Notes: generated by a model not told the origin, from the letters alone. A stretch of 50,426 nucleotides of DNA from Gemmatimonadota bacterium (GCA_027622655.1 JAQBYI010000024.1:1-50426), one strand, 5' to 3'; shown: positions 1 through 8,691, numbered from the stretch's first letter. A program made the numbers and translations.

Positions 1-1
1 T

Positions 2-76
2 CATACGTCTACGGCCAAGACGTGCGCCATCGCAGTTGGCGGCACCGCCACGAACGAAGGCGAGCCGGTTTGCTAA
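2..76 (+). CDS. 3' end of a pilin-like protein (partial)
   Basis: An open frame enters from the left edge and stops with TAA at 74-76. Its last 24 residues include AKTCAIAVGG and end in Val-Cys. Two cysteines near the C terminus of a Gly/Thr-rich end resemble minor or type IV pilins, and a terminator-like hairpin follows 38 bases later. The pilin reading is inference and rests on very few residues. It gains some weight from the secretin (PilQ) fragment about 1 kb downstream. Confidence 0.4.
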   Translation, partial: HTSTAKTCAIAVGGTATNEGEPVC

Positions 77-113
77 GGTCGGCTTGATCCGATTCAATCA
101 GCTTTGAAGGTAC

Positions 114-140
114 GGGCCGGGCGACTCAGTCGCCCGGCCC
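114..140 (+). terminator. Hairpin after the pilin-like 3' end
   Basis: A perfect 12-bp GC-rich stem (114-125 pairing with 129-140) closes a 3-base loop. No T-run follows, so this is a strong hairpin without a classical intrinsic-terminator tail. It separates the upstream frame from the kinase starting at 157. Confidence 0.6.
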
Positions 141-156
141 GCACTATCTTCCAGAC

Positions 157-1197
157 ATGAAAACGCCGAAAGGTGAGCGCGCGGCTGGAGACTCTGCCAG
201 CGACGCAGCCAGCGATCCGGCTGCCGAAGTAGAGCGACTGCGGGTTGAGATCAAGGTCCAGCGTGAGCAGCTCGAGCGGCTAGCTGGTGGCGGGCGTCTG
301 GTGGCCATGCTGCTGCACGAGCTTGGCAATCCGGTATCTGCGATCATCAACTACGCGCATTCGCTGGAGCAGAAAGTGGCGCCCGATCTCAGGGGCACCG
401 TTGCGTCACTGCAGCGCGAGGCGTTCAGGGTAGTGAAGCTGCGCGACGGGTTCCTCGACTTTGTTCGTCCGAAGGATGCGTCCGAAACAGGTGCCGATCT
501 GAACGCAGCCGTGCGCGAAACGCTCGGCTTCCTCGACGATCAGGGCGCACTCAGGCGAATCGAGGTCGACCTCCAGATGTCCGCGGCGCCGAAGCCGACG
601 CGCGGTACGGCGCTCGAGCTTGAGCAGGCCATCGCGAATCTGGTGTTGAACGCGGCCGCAGCGATGCCGGAGGGTGGACGGCTCGTGATTTGGGCCGAGC
701 GGTACAACCGCCAGGCGCTTATTGAGGCTTCAGCGCGTCGTACCGACGGCGAAGACGGTCGCATCGTTCACCCGCGTCGTGCCGATGACAAGTTGTCCAC
801 GTGGCTCGAGTCGCTAGACGTAGAAGAGGTCGTGAAGATCGTTGTCGCCGACTCCGGACACGGGTTCCACCACGGCAACCTCGAAAAGGTTTTCGAACCG
901 TTTTTCAGTTCGAAGGAGCCCGACGATGGTGTGGGACTCGGGTTGACAGTGGTGCGACGGGTTGTGGACTCGATGGGCGGCATCGTCTGGGCCCAGAAAT
1001 CGCGTGAGGGCGGCGCTGCATTCCACATCGTTCTTCCCGTGCATCCCGATCCTGATGGACCTCCCGATCATCGGCCGGCTCTTCTCGCAGACCGACGTGA
1101 TCGAGCGCAAGCAGGACCTGCTGATCCTGGTCACGCCGCACATCGTGGACGAAGGCGAAGTAGTACGGCGCCAGCGCCCCCCCCCGGCAGCCCGTGA
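157..1197 (+). CDS. Sensor histidine kinase, 3' end replaced (chimeric)
   Basis: Cytoplasmic two-component histidine kinase without an obvious membrane segment. A short coiled-coil-like N terminus (residues 23-45) precedes the phosphoacceptor box LLHELGNPV with His54. Asn165 lies in the N box (LVLNAAAAMPEGG), and the ATP-binding domain continues with DSGHGF, FEPFFSSK and GVGLGL. The kinase is coherent up to about residue 296 (FHIVLPV). Beyond base ~1040 the frame is meaningless Pro/Arg/His-rich sequence, because from there another frame encodes a secretin C terminus. The native stop of the kinase is therefore lost and the last ~50 residues are an artefact of the junction. There is no receiver or partner regulator nearby. 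Confidence 0.8.
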   Translation: MKTPKGERAAGDSASDAASDPAAEVERLRVEIKVQREQLERLAGGGRLVAMLLHELGNPVSAIINYAHSLEQKVAPDLRGTVASLQREAFRVVKLRDGFLDFVRPKDASETGADLNAAVRETLGFLDDQGALRRIEVDLQMSAAPKPTRGTALELEQAIANLVLNAAAAMPEGGRLVIWAERYNRQALIEASARRTDGEDGRIVHPRRADDKLSTWLESLDVEEVVKIVVADSGHGFHHGNLEKVFEPFFSSKEPDDGVGLGLTVVRRVVDSMGGIVWAQKSREGGAAFHIVLPVHPDPDGPPDHRPALLADRRDRAQAGPADPGHAAHRGRRRSSTAPAPPPGSP

Positions 1198-1219
1198 CCG
1201 CGCTGACAGACTGACCTGA
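1043..1219 (+). pseudogene. pilQ: C-terminal fragment of a PilQ/GspD-type secretin
   Basis: In the frame +1 relative to the kinase, about 58 codons read through the signature end of type II/IV secretins: IPILMDLPIIGRLFS, then ERKQDLLILVTPHIVDEG, then a Pro/Arg tail ending at TGA 1217-1219. The family pattern is vPxLxDIPilGrLF followed by xxxxLlIlITPrIV. Everything upstream (N domains and most of the secretin domain) is missing, and kinase sequence abuts it directly. PilQ normally forms the outer-membrane pore of type IV pili, and pilQ often lies just before aro genes, as here. A run of nine C residues occurs at 1177-1185. It is either a natural deletion remnant or an assembly join. Confidence 0.8.
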
Positions 1220-1223
1220 ACGC

Positions 1224-1258
1224 GCCCGGCGCTGAATTCCACCGCCGGGCCCGTTTTT
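1224..1258 (+). terminator. Intrinsic terminator after the secretin fragment
   Basis: An 8-bp perfect stem (GCCCGGCG at 1224-1231 with its complement at 1243-1250) is followed after CCG by five T residues (1254-1258). It starts 5 bases after the secretin stop, which fits the end of a former pil operon, and it isolates aroC at 1277. Confidence 0.75.
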
Positions 1259-1276
1259 GGCTCTTGAAACTGACCA

Positions 1277-2476
1277 ATGTCCCACATTCGTTTTTCCACT
1301 GCCGGTGAGTCGCACGGGCCCGCCCTAGTGGCCATCATCGAGGGGCTGCCGGCCGGAGTGCCGTTGCTCGCGGCCGACGTCGACGGCGAACTGGCCAGGC
1401 GCCAGAAGGGCTACGGACGCGGCAGGCGCATGCAGATCGAGCAGGACGCGATTGAGCTCCTGAGCGGAGTACGCGCCGGCGAAACGCTCGGTTCGCCGAT
1501 CGCCATGCTGATTCGAAACCGCGACTGGAAGAACTGGTCGGAGATCATGGACCCCGGCTTGCGAGACGAAGATGCCGGCGCAGGCCGCAAGCGACAGCTC
1601 ACACGCGTCAGGCCTGGCCACGCCGACCTTTCGGGTATGCTCAAATACGACCGGCGCGATGCGCGCGACATTCTTGAACGCGCGTCGGCGCGCGAGACAA
1701 CCGCGCGAGTGGCCGCCGGTGCGGTGGCGCGTGTCCTGCTCGCCCAGCTTGGCATCACCATCGGGTCACATGTCGTTCACCTCGGTGGTATCGACGCTGC
1801 CTCGCCAACCACTCTTCCCGACGATCTCAACGCCGCCGCCGACGCTTCACCGCTGCGAACGCTCGACGCGGCCGCAGACCAGCTCATGATTGCGCGGATA
1901 GACGAACTCAAGGCCTCCGGTGACACCGCTGGTGGAATCGCCGAAGTCGTCGTGCGCGGCCTGCCGGTGGGACTCGGCAGCCACGTAAGCTGGGACCGCA
2001 AACTCGATGGCCGACTCGCGCGTGCGATTCTCTCGATTCCAGCCGTGAAGGGAATGGAGATAGGCGCCGGATTCGACGCGGCCCGAAAGAGCGGATCGGA
2101 AGTGCACGACGAGATCGAGCCGGCCCCCGGAACGCCGCGCACTGGCAACGTGCGCCGTCGCACCAATCGCGCCGGTGGACTCGAAGGCGGAATCACGACC
2201 GGCGAACCGCTCGTGTTGCGCGCGGCCATGAAGCCCATCTCGACGCTCATGACTCCGTTGGCCACGATCGACGCAGCCACAGGCGCCGCGGCGCTCGCCG
2301 CCGCGGAGCGGTCCGATGTAACGGCCGTGCCAGCAATGGCGGTCATCGCCGAATCAATGACGGCGTTGGTTCTTGCCGACGCTGTGATGGAGAAGTTTGG
2401 TGGGGACTCACTCGGCGAGCTACGCCGGAATCTCGATGGCTACCTTTCGGACGTCGCGGCCCGTTTCGGTCGCTGA
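1277..2476 (+). CDS. aroC: Chorismate synthase
   Basis: Converts 5-enolpyruvylshikimate-3-phosphate to chorismate using reduced FMN, the last step of the shikimate pathway. The 399-residue protein starts RFSTAGESHGP, the classical N-terminal signature with the catalytic His. It continues with QKGYGRGRRM and ends in the conserved Ala-rich region (VTAVPAMAVIAE, DAVMEKFGGDSLGE). Length matches the family of 360-400 residues. It overlaps the start of the shikimate kinase gene by about 40 bases, indicating co-transcription and likely translational coupling of the two shikimate-pathway genes. Confidence 0.97.
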   Translation: MSHIRFSTAGESHGPALVAIIEGLPAGVPLLAADVDGELARRQKGYGRGRRMQIEQDAIELLSGVRAGETLGSPIAMLIRNRDWKNWSEIMDPGLRDEDAGAGRKRQLTRVRPGHADLSGMLKYDRRDARDILERASARETTARVAAGAVARVLLAQLGITIGSHVVHLGGIDAASPTTLPDDLNAAADASPLRTLDAAADQLMIARIDELKASGDTAGGIAEVVVRGLPVGLGSHVSWDRKLDGRLARAILSIPAVKGMEIGAGFDAARKSGSEVHDEIEPAPGTPRTGNVRRRTNRAGGLEGGITTGEPLVLRAAMKPISTLMTPLATIDAATGAAALAAAERSDVTAVPAMAVIAESMTALVLADAVMEKFGGDSLGELRRNLDGYLSDVAARFGR

Positions 2477-2990
2477 CGTTACCAAGCCCAGCATCCTGCT
2501 TGTTGGCCTGCCTGGCTCGGGCAAGTCGACCGTAGGACGTGCCGTTGCCGAAGGATTGGGTCGCGAGTTCCTCGACTTCGACGCCGAGATTGAGCGCCGC
2601 GAGGGAGCGACGGTGGCCGAGATCTTTGCCGCCAGTGGCGAGCCGCGTTTCAGGGCGCTCGAGCGGAAGCTCACGGAAGAGCTCGTCGAGGTCCGCAACT
2701 TCGTGCTGGCGCCCGGTGGCGGATGGGTGTCGAATCCCGGCTGTCTGGAGCTGCTACGGCCCGTGGCGACGGTCATTTATCTGCAGGTCGAACCGTCGCG
2801 CGCGCTGACCCGGATGGCCGCCGGAGCGGCGTCGCGCCCTCTATTACGTCGGCCAGACCCTCTTTCGGAATTGAAAACATTGCTCGCCGCGAGGGAGTCT
2901 ATGTATCTCCTTGCAGATCATACAGTTAGGGTTGATTTTGTGCGTGAAAATGAGGTCGTTGCAACTATAACAGCGCTTGCGGGGCTGTAA
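2436..2990 (+). CDS. aroK: Shikimate kinase
   Basis: Phosphorylates shikimate at the 3-hydroxyl with ATP. Residue numbers are from ATG 2436: Walker A GLPGSGKS at 24-31, the shikimate-binding DFDAEIE at 48-54, the GGG motif at 94-96 and the lid Arg134 in ASRPLL. The protein is 184 residues long. An ATG 39 bases upstream (2397) is also in frame, but it would add 13 residues absent from the family, so 2436 is preferred with some doubt. The last ~120 bases (2866-2990) are clearly more AT-rich than the neighbourhood. aroB, a frequent partner, is not next. Confidence 0.93.
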   Translation: MATFRTSRPVSVADVTKPSILLVGLPGSGKSTVGRAVAEGLGREFLDFDAEIERREGATVAEIFAASGEPRFRALERKLTEELVEVRNFVLAPGGGWVSNPGCLELLRPVATVIYLQVEPSRALTRMAAGAASRPLLRRPDPLSELKTLLAARESMYLLADHTVRVDFVRENEVVATITALAGL

Positions 2991-3107
2991 CGACCGGACT
3001 AGGATAGCGGTCTTCAGTGAGCGTACAACCATAAAGCGACCGGATTGGCCCGGATGCGACGCATTCGTCGGCGCAGCGACCGTTCGGACTCGAATTCGAA
3101 GAGAGAG

Positions 3108-5624
3108 ATGGTAACCAAGAAGAAGACCGCCAAGAAGCCAACTGCGACTACAGCAGCCGACACTACGTCAGCCGAAACCCCCAAGGCGGCGGCGAAGCCC
3201 AAGGCTGCGCCAAAGGCAAAGGTGGCGGCGAAGCCCAAAGCCGCGGCGAAGGCAAAGGCGGCGGCCAAATCTGCGGCGCGCAAGCGTGTGGCTGCGCTTG
3301 AGGACACCGGGTCGTATCTGGCACCTGGCGTCGCTGCGGCCATGACCGGTCGTTCACTTGTGATCGTCGAGTCGCCCGCAAAAGCGAAGACGATTGGCAA
3401 GTACCTGGGGTCGGCGTACGCGGTAAAGGCCACCGTCGGCCACATCCGCGACCTGCCGACCAAGACACTCGGCATTGACCTGACAGATGGTTTCGAGCCC
3501 GAGTACGTGACGATCCCGGGAAAGGAAAAGATCGTCGCAGAACTCAAGCAGGCAGCGAAAGGCGCGAAGGCTGTGTACATCGCGACCGATCCGGACCGCG
3601 AAGGCGAGGCCATTGCGTGGCACGTCCAGTCCCAGATCAAGGGCAAAGGCACGGGTGTGATCAGCCGCGTGCTGTTCCACGAAATCACGAAGGAAGCAGT
3701 CACAAAGGCAATTGAAAGCGCCGGTGAGATAGACACGCGCAAGGTCGATGCGCAGCAGGCTCGCCGTGTGCTCGACCGACTGGTGGGATACAAGGCCAGT
3801 CCGGTTCTCTGGAAAACCGTGAAGAAGGGTCTCTCCGCGGGACGCGTGCAGACCGTGGCGCTGCGGTTGCTCGTCGAGCGCGAGCGTGAAATACGTGCGT
3901 TCAACGCCGTGGAGTACTGGTCCATCGCGGCGACGCTGATGCACGACGGCCAGGAGTTCACGGCCAAGCTCCATCACGTGGACGGCAAGAAGCCGGAGAT
4001 CCCCACGGCCGATGCCGCCGACCGAATCGTCAATGACGTTGGCGCCCGCAAGACGTTTGACGTCACGGATATCAAGCGACGCGAACGTCGCAAGAATCCG
4101 GCTGAACCGTTCAAGACGAGCACGCTTCAGCAGGAAGCGGCCAAGAAGCTCGGGTTCGGTTCCAAGCGGACCATGCGGTTGGCCCAGAATCTGTACGAAG
4201 GTATCGAGCTCGGGCGCGCCGAGGGCGCGGTCGGCCTCATTACATATATGCGAACGCCGGATACGCGCGTGGCGCTGAGCGCAGTCACGGCCGCGCGCGA
4301 GTTTCTGGTGACCCAGTACCCGAAGGAATTTCTCGCGCCGAAGCCAATGCTCTATGGGGCGCCGGGCGATGCCGATTCACCGCACGAGGGCGTTCGCCCG
4401 ACCGATCCCGCTCGCACGCCGGAGTCGGTGCAGCAGCATCTCTCTCCCGAACAGTTCAAGCTGTACACACTCATCTGGCAGCGGTTCATGGCGAGCCAGA
4501 TGGCGCCGGCGGTATTCGACACGACCACTGTGGACTTCGATATCGAGGCTACGAGGCGCTACCTGTTCCGCGCCACCGGATCTGTGGTGAAGTTTCTGGG
4601 ATACCAGGCGCTCTACAAGGAGACGCGCGAAGAGGGCGAAGGGAAGGCGCTCGAAGATGAGCAGGCACTACCGGCGATCGAGCCGGGCGAGCACGCTCCC
4701 GTCGTTGCCGTCACGCCGGCGCAGCACTTTACGCAGCCACCGCCGCGCTTTTCCGAAGCGAGCCTCGTGAAGGAGCTCGAGCGCCTCGGCATCGGTCGGC
4801 CGTCCACGTACGCGTCAATCATCTCGACGCTCACCGATCGCCACTACGCCGAACTCGAACAGCGGCGCTTCTTTCCGACGGCGATGGGCGAGTCCGTCGA
4901 GAAGGTGATGGTCAAACAATTCCCGAATGAATTCAATGTCGGTTTCACGGCTGGCATGGAAGCCGAGTTGGACAAGGTCGAGGAAGGAAAGCTCGGCTGG
5001 CAGAGCGTACTCAAGGAGTTCTGGGGTCCGTTCGACACGGCGCTGTCGACAGTGGACTACGAAGGGCTTATTCAGGCGGCCCACGACCTCTCCGCCCTCG
5101 CGACCGAGAAGTGTCCGACGTGTGCGGGCAAGCTCGTCGCCAAGGGCGGGTTTTTTGGGCCGTTCGTCGCGTGCGAGAACCATCCCAAGACGTGCAAGTA
5201 CACTCGCCCGCTCAAGGGCGAGTGCGTACCGCCGACGCTTACCGAGCACATCTGCCCGCTGTGCGCCAAGCAGATGGTGACTCGACGAGGCCGGTCTGGC
5301 GAATTCCTCGGCTGCTCGGCGTTTCCGAAGTGCCGTGGGACACGATCGATGCCGACCGGCGTGAAGTGCCCCAAGGATGGCGGCGACATTGCGGCGCGCC
5401 GGTCCAAAAAGCGCGGGAAGGCGTTCTACGGTTGCGAGAACTACCCGAAGTGTGATTTTGTGTGCTGGGACAAACCAGTTCTGGAGAAGTGTCCGGAGTG
5501 TGGCAACATCGGCGCGGAGTCAAAGTCGAATCGCACCCGCGGAACGTTCCGTCGCTGCCTGAAGTGCGCAAACGAATGGTCGGTGACGGAGCCGGCCGAG
5601 ACAGCGGACATGACAGGTGGTTGA
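3108..5624 (+). CDS. topA: DNA topoisomerase I (type IA) with N-terminal Lys/Ala tail
   Basis: Relaxes negative supercoils through a 5'-phosphotyrosyl intermediate. ATG 3108 follows the purine-rich GAAGAGAGAG and gives 838 residues; TTG 3045 is also in frame upstream. Residues 3-65 form a Lys/Ala/Pro-rich, histone-H1-like extension before the Toprim domain (LVIVESPAKAKTIGKYLG). The catalytic region reads ITYMRTPDTR with Tyr380; the usual family sequence is YMRTDS, so the Asp after Thr is Pro here. Three or four C-terminal zinc ribbons follow (CPTC, CPLC, CPKD, CPEC), the third lacking its second Cys. It opens the topA-trmFO-xerC-hslVU block, and trmFO starts 30 bases after its stop. Confidence 0.97.
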   Translation: MVTKKKTAKKPTATTAADTTSAETPKAAAKPKAAPKAKVAAKPKAAAKAKAAAKSAARKRVAALEDTGSYLAPGVAAAMTGRSLVIVESPAKAKTIGKYLGSAYAVKATVGHIRDLPTKTLGIDLTDGFEPEYVTIPGKEKIVAELKQAAKGAKAVYIATDPDREGEAIAWHVQSQIKGKGTGVISRVLFHEITKEAVTKAIESAGEIDTRKVDAQQARRVLDRLVGYKASPVLWKTVKKGLSAGRVQTVALRLLVEREREIRAFNAVEYWSIAATLMHDGQEFTAKLHHVDGKKPEIPTADAADRIVNDVGARKTFDVTDIKRRERRKNPAEPFKTSTLQQEAAKKLGFGSKRTMRLAQNLYEGIELGRAEGAVGLITYMRTPDTRVALSAVTAAREFLVTQYPKEFLAPKPMLYGAPGDADSPHEGVRPTDPARTPESVQQHLSPEQFKLYTLIWQRFMASQMAPAVFDTTTVDFDIEATRRYLFRATGSVVKFLGYQALYKETREEGEGKALEDEQALPAIEPGEHAPVVAVTPAQHFTQPPPRFSEASLVKELERLGIGRPSTYASIISTLTDRHYAELEQRRFFPTAMGESVEKVMVKQFPNEFNVGFTAGMEAELDKVEEGKLGWQSVLKEFWGPFDTALSTVDYEGLIQAAHDLSALATEKCPTCAGKLVAKGGFFGPFVACENHPKTCKYTRPLKGECVPPTLTEHICPLCAKQMVTRRGRSGEFLGCSAFPKCRGTRSMPTGVKCPKDGGDIAARRSKKRGKAFYGCENYPKCDFVCWDKPVLEKCPECGNIGAESKSNRTRGTFRRCLKCANEWSVTEPAETADMTGG

Positions 5625-5654
5625 GTTGGACGACAGGAAATAGGCGAGAGACGG

Positions 5655-7067
5655 ATGGGCAACGCGGTACACATCATCGGCGGTGGATTGGCGGGCTCGG
5701 AGGCGGCGTTCCAGCTCGCCGAGCGTGGGCACCACGTCGTCATCCACGAAATGCGGCCGGTGCGTTCAACGGCGGCGCACAAGACCGACCGCCTCGCTGA
5801 GCTGGTCTGTTCGAACACCTTCAAGAGCACCGAAGTCACGAATGCGCATGGCCTCCTGAAGGCCGAGATGCGACTCCTCGGCTGTGCGGTGCTCGAAGCG
5901 GCCGACGGCGCGCGGGTGCCGGGCGGCACAGCGCTCGCGGTTGACCGCGACGTGTTTTCACTGGCCGTTCACGAGCGCGTGACGTCGCACCCGCTCGTGC
6001 GCGTGGAACGGGGTGAAATCACCGAACTGCCGACGCCGGGCATCATTGCCACGGGGCCGCTCACAAGCGACGCGCTCGCCGAGTGCGTCCGTGCCCGGCT
6101 TGGCGTCGAGTCCCTCGCGTTCTACGACGCCATCGCGCCAATCGTGGCGGCGGAATCGATTGACGAGGCGATTGTCTTTCGCGCGTCGCGCTACGGCAAG
6201 GAAACGATGCAACGCGATGTCAGCGGTGCAGCCGATGGCTTGGCAGCCACAGACGACGCAACGGAGGCAGCGTACATCAATTGCCCGATGACGCGCGATC
6301 AGTACGAGGCGTTCATTACGGCGCTCTCCGAGGCCGACCAGTTCACCTCCCACGAATTCGACAAAGTGCCGTATTTCGACGGGTGCATGCCGGTCGAGGA
6401 AATCGCGCGGCGTGGACGCGAATCGCTCCGGTTCGGACCGATGAAGCCGGTGGGTCTCGACGATCCGCGTACGGGACGCTGGCCATACGCCGTCGTGCAG
6501 CTTCGCGCCGAGGACCGGGCCGGCCGTATGCGCAACCTGGTCGGGTTCCAGACGCGCCTCAGGATTCCAGAGCAACAGCGCGTATTTCGCATGATTCCCG
6601 GGCTCGAAAACGCAGAGTTTTTGCGATTTGGTTCAATCCACCGGAACGCATACGTCAACTCGCCGGCCGCGCTCACGCCGCATCTATCGTTGCGCGATGA
6701 CCCGCAGGTGCTGTTCGCCGGACAGTTGACCGGCGTCGAGGGCTATTCCGAGAGTACCGCAACGGGTCTGGTGGCGGCCATCAATCTCGACCGGATCCTT
6801 CGCGGTGAATCGCCGACGCTACCGCCGCCGACCACAATGCTCGGCGCGATCTATCGATATCTGCGCGAGGCCGACCCAAAGCACTTCCAGCCCATGAACG
6901 CCAATTTCGGGTTGCTCGAGGAACTCGCTGACCCGCCGCGCGACAAGGCGAAGAAAAAGGCGCTCTACGCTGAACGCGCGCTGCGCGATCTGCGGGTCTG
7001 GGCCGCCGAGGTCGGTGTGGCGCCGGGCCCGGGCGGTGTGGTCGGCGCAGGCCACAACTCGGTCTGA
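5655..7067 (+). CDS. trmFO: tRNA m5U54 methyltransferase, folate/FAD dependent
   Basis: Uses methylene-tetrahydrofolate and FAD to methylate U54 of the tRNA T-loop. The 470-residue protein opens with the FAD-binding GGGLAGSE (residues 9-16). It carries the conserved Cys52 in VCSNTFKS and Cys210 in INCPMTRDQ, and the later family sequences GPMKPVGL and GQLTGVEGY. It is probably co-transcribed with topA, an order shared with Bacillus. Its last 103 bases overlap the 3' end of the convergent kinase gene on the other strand. Confidence 0.96.
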   Translation: MGNAVHIIGGGLAGSEAAFQLAERGHHVVIHEMRPVRSTAAHKTDRLAELVCSNTFKSTEVTNAHGLLKAEMRLLGCAVLEAADGARVPGGTALAVDRDVFSLAVHERVTSHPLVRVERGEITELPTPGIIATGPLTSDALAECVRARLGVESLAFYDAIAPIVAAESIDEAIVFRASRYGKETMQRDVSGAADGLAATDDATEAAYINCPMTRDQYEAFITALSEADQFTSHEFDKVPYFDGCMPVEEIARRGRESLRFGPMKPVGLDDPRTGRWPYAVVQLRAEDRAGRMRNLVGFQTRLRIPEQQRVFRMIPGLENAEFLRFGSIHRNAYVNSPAALTPHLSLRDDPQVLFAGQLTGVEGYSESTATGLVAAINLDRILRGESPTLPPPTTMLGAIYRYLREADPKHFQPMNANFGLLEELADPPRDKAKKKALYAERALRDLRVWAAEVGVAPGPGGVVGAGHNSV

Positions 7068-7699
7068 GGGAGCTCGCCCTCGAGTTGCTTGCGTACGCGT
7101 CCGACAATTTCTTCGGCTGCGTTCGGATCCCCAATCACATCGTATTCGCGCACGTCGAGGCGCAATACCGGGCACTTTCGGAACGCTGAAATCCAGCGAA
7201 CGTACCGGTCGTGGAGGGCGGAAAAGTATTCGGGATCGGCATCGCGTTCGCCCGGGCGCCCGCGGGTCGCAATCCTTTCGAGGATCGTGTCTAGCGGCCC
7301 TTCCAGGTAGAGCAGCATTCGCGGCGGCCTCGCGGCCGGTGCGTGGAGCAGCTCAGCGTACAACTGTTCGTACAACTTCCAGTCGGCTTCGCTAATATAG
7401 CCCTGCTCGAACAGCCCGCGGGCGAAGATCTCGGCGTCTTCGTACCAGGTGCGGTCGAGGACCCAGCTTCCGCCCATTGACCGCATTCGACGCATGGCCT
7501 TGAACCGTGTCGAGAGGAAGTGCAACTGGAGGTGGAGGCCGTAGTCCCGCATTCCCTCGGTGCCCGAGTAGAACTGGTCGAGCCACGGGTTGTCGTCGTC
7601 GACGCTCTCCAGGGCCAGCTGGAGGCCGAACCGCTGGGCCAGAACGCGGGAAAGCGTGGTCTTGCCACATCCGATCATGCCCGCGACGCCGAGGATCAT
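6965..7699 (-). CDS. Deoxynucleoside kinase
   Basis: Salvage kinase of the deoxynucleoside kinase family, transferring phosphate to deoxynucleosides. P-loop GMIGCGKTT sits at residues 7-15; the acidic DDDNPWL, the DRTWYEDAEIF motif (counterpart of the ERS/DR motif) and the lid RIATRGRPGE follow. Length is 244 residues. The last ~30 residues are Pro/Thr/Arg-rich and overlap trmFO antisense, which is unusual and may be a lost original stop. Substrate cannot be told from sequence. Two more members of the family lie at 21.2-23.0 kb. It interrupts the trmFO-xerC order on the opposite strand. Confidence 0.9.
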   Translation of the reverse strand: MILGVAGMIGCGKTTLSRVLAQRFGLQLALESVDDDNPWLDQFYSGTEGMRDYGLHLQLHFLSTRFKAMRRMRSMGGSWVLDRTWYEDAEIFARGLFEQGYISEADWKLYEQLYAELLHAPAARPPRMLLYLEGPLDTILERIATRGRPGERDADPEYFSALHDRYVRWISAFRKCPVLRLDVREYDVIGDPNAAEEIVGRVRKQLEGELPQTELWPAPTTPPGPGATPTSAAQTRRSRSARSA

Positions 7700-7753
7700 C
7701 TTCGTATTCTATAGGGGCCGCTGGCCGGGGGCGAGCCGCGCTAAGTTGTGCGC

Positions 7754-8671
7754 ATGGCCGACCGCGTCGCGGAATTCCTCGAACACCTGGCGAAAGAGCG
7801 CGACGTGTCGCCGAATACGGTCAAGGCGTACAGCCGCGACCTCGCGGAATTCACGGAATTTCTCGGTCCGTACTTTGGGGAAGGCGAGTGGGGCTGGGAG
7901 CGCGTAGACCGACTCGCCATGCGAGCGTTCCTGGCGCACCTCTCGAGACGTGGACTTGCCCGGCGCAGCGCCGCGCGCGCTCTCTCCGCGGTGCGGTCGT
8001 TCTACTCGTGGATGAACCGACAGGATCTGGTCGCCGACAATCCGGCCGCAACCGTGGGGACGCCAAAGCTCGAGCGGTATCTCCCCGGCCATCTCGACCG
8101 TGGGCAGATCGAAATGTTGTTCAGCGCGCTCCAGACTCGCGCGGCCGGCGGGCGATATCAGGACGTACGCAACCTCGCCATTCTTGAGCTGTTCTATTCG
8201 GCCGGACTGCGTGTATCGGAGCTGCGCGGAATCAGCCGGCCCGACCTCGACCTTCTTGCGGGGATGGTGAAGGTTCGTGGCAAGGGACGCAAGGAGCGCA
8301 TCGTGCCGGTCGGCGATCACGCGCAGCGCGCTCTGCGCGAATACGAGCGCGTTCGTGACCAGCTCTGTGCCCGGCTTGGCCCTGGCGTGGATCGCACGGC
8401 GGTGTTTCTGAGCGCGCGGGGAAAACGCATGAGCGTCCGGTCGATTCAGGTGAGCGTCACGAAATGGCTCAGCCAGGTGGACGAAGGCGCCGGGCTGTCG
8501 ACCCACTCGCTTCGGCACTCGTTTGCCACTCACCTCCTGGACGCCGGCGCCGACCTTCGGGCCGTACAGGAACTGCTAGGGCATGCATCGATTTCAACGA
8601 CGCAGATCTACACGCACACGAGCGTGGAGCGGCTAAAGCGAGTGCACAGGCAGGCGCACCCACGGGCGTAA
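7754..8671 (+). CDS. xerC: Tyrosine recombinase XerC
   Basis: Site-specific recombinase for resolving chromosome dimers at dif, working with XerD and FtsK. Residues 1-90 form the SAM-like core-binding domain (VSPNTVKAYSRDL). The catalytic domain has all expected residues: Arg in GLRVSELRG, Lys in GKGRKERIVP, His-Ser-Leu-Arg-His, His in LLGHASI and nucleophile Tyr in TQIYTH. It is 305 residues from ATG 7754; GTG 7748 is a second possible start. The neighbourhood (topA, trmFO, hslVU) supports XerC rather than a phage integrase, and no att repeats flank it. Confidence 0.93.
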   Translation: MADRVAEFLEHLAKERDVSPNTVKAYSRDLAEFTEFLGPYFGEGEWGWERVDRLAMRAFLAHLSRRGLARRSAARALSAVRSFYSWMNRQDLVADNPAATVGTPKLERYLPGHLDRGQIEMLFSALQTRAAGGRYQDVRNLAILELFYSAGLRVSELRGISRPDLDLLAGMVKVRGKGRKERIVPVGDHAQRALREYERVRDQLCARLGPGVDRTAVFLSARGKRMSVRSIQVSVTKWLSQVDEGAGLSTHSLRHSFATHLLDAGADLRAVQELLGHASISTTQIYTHTSVERLKRVHRQAHPRA

Positions 8672-8691
8672 CGGCAACGACAACAGCAGGT

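Noticed and set aside
1177-1185. Run of nine C as the cause of the kinase/secretin frame change
   Set aside because: The switch from kinase to secretin sequence is already complete by ~1043, well before the run, so slippage here cannot explain it.
7754-8671. Tyrosine recombinase as a sign of a prophage or integrative element
   Set aside because: Conserved XerC position between trmFO and hslVU, no phage genes, no tRNA target and no flanking direct repeats.
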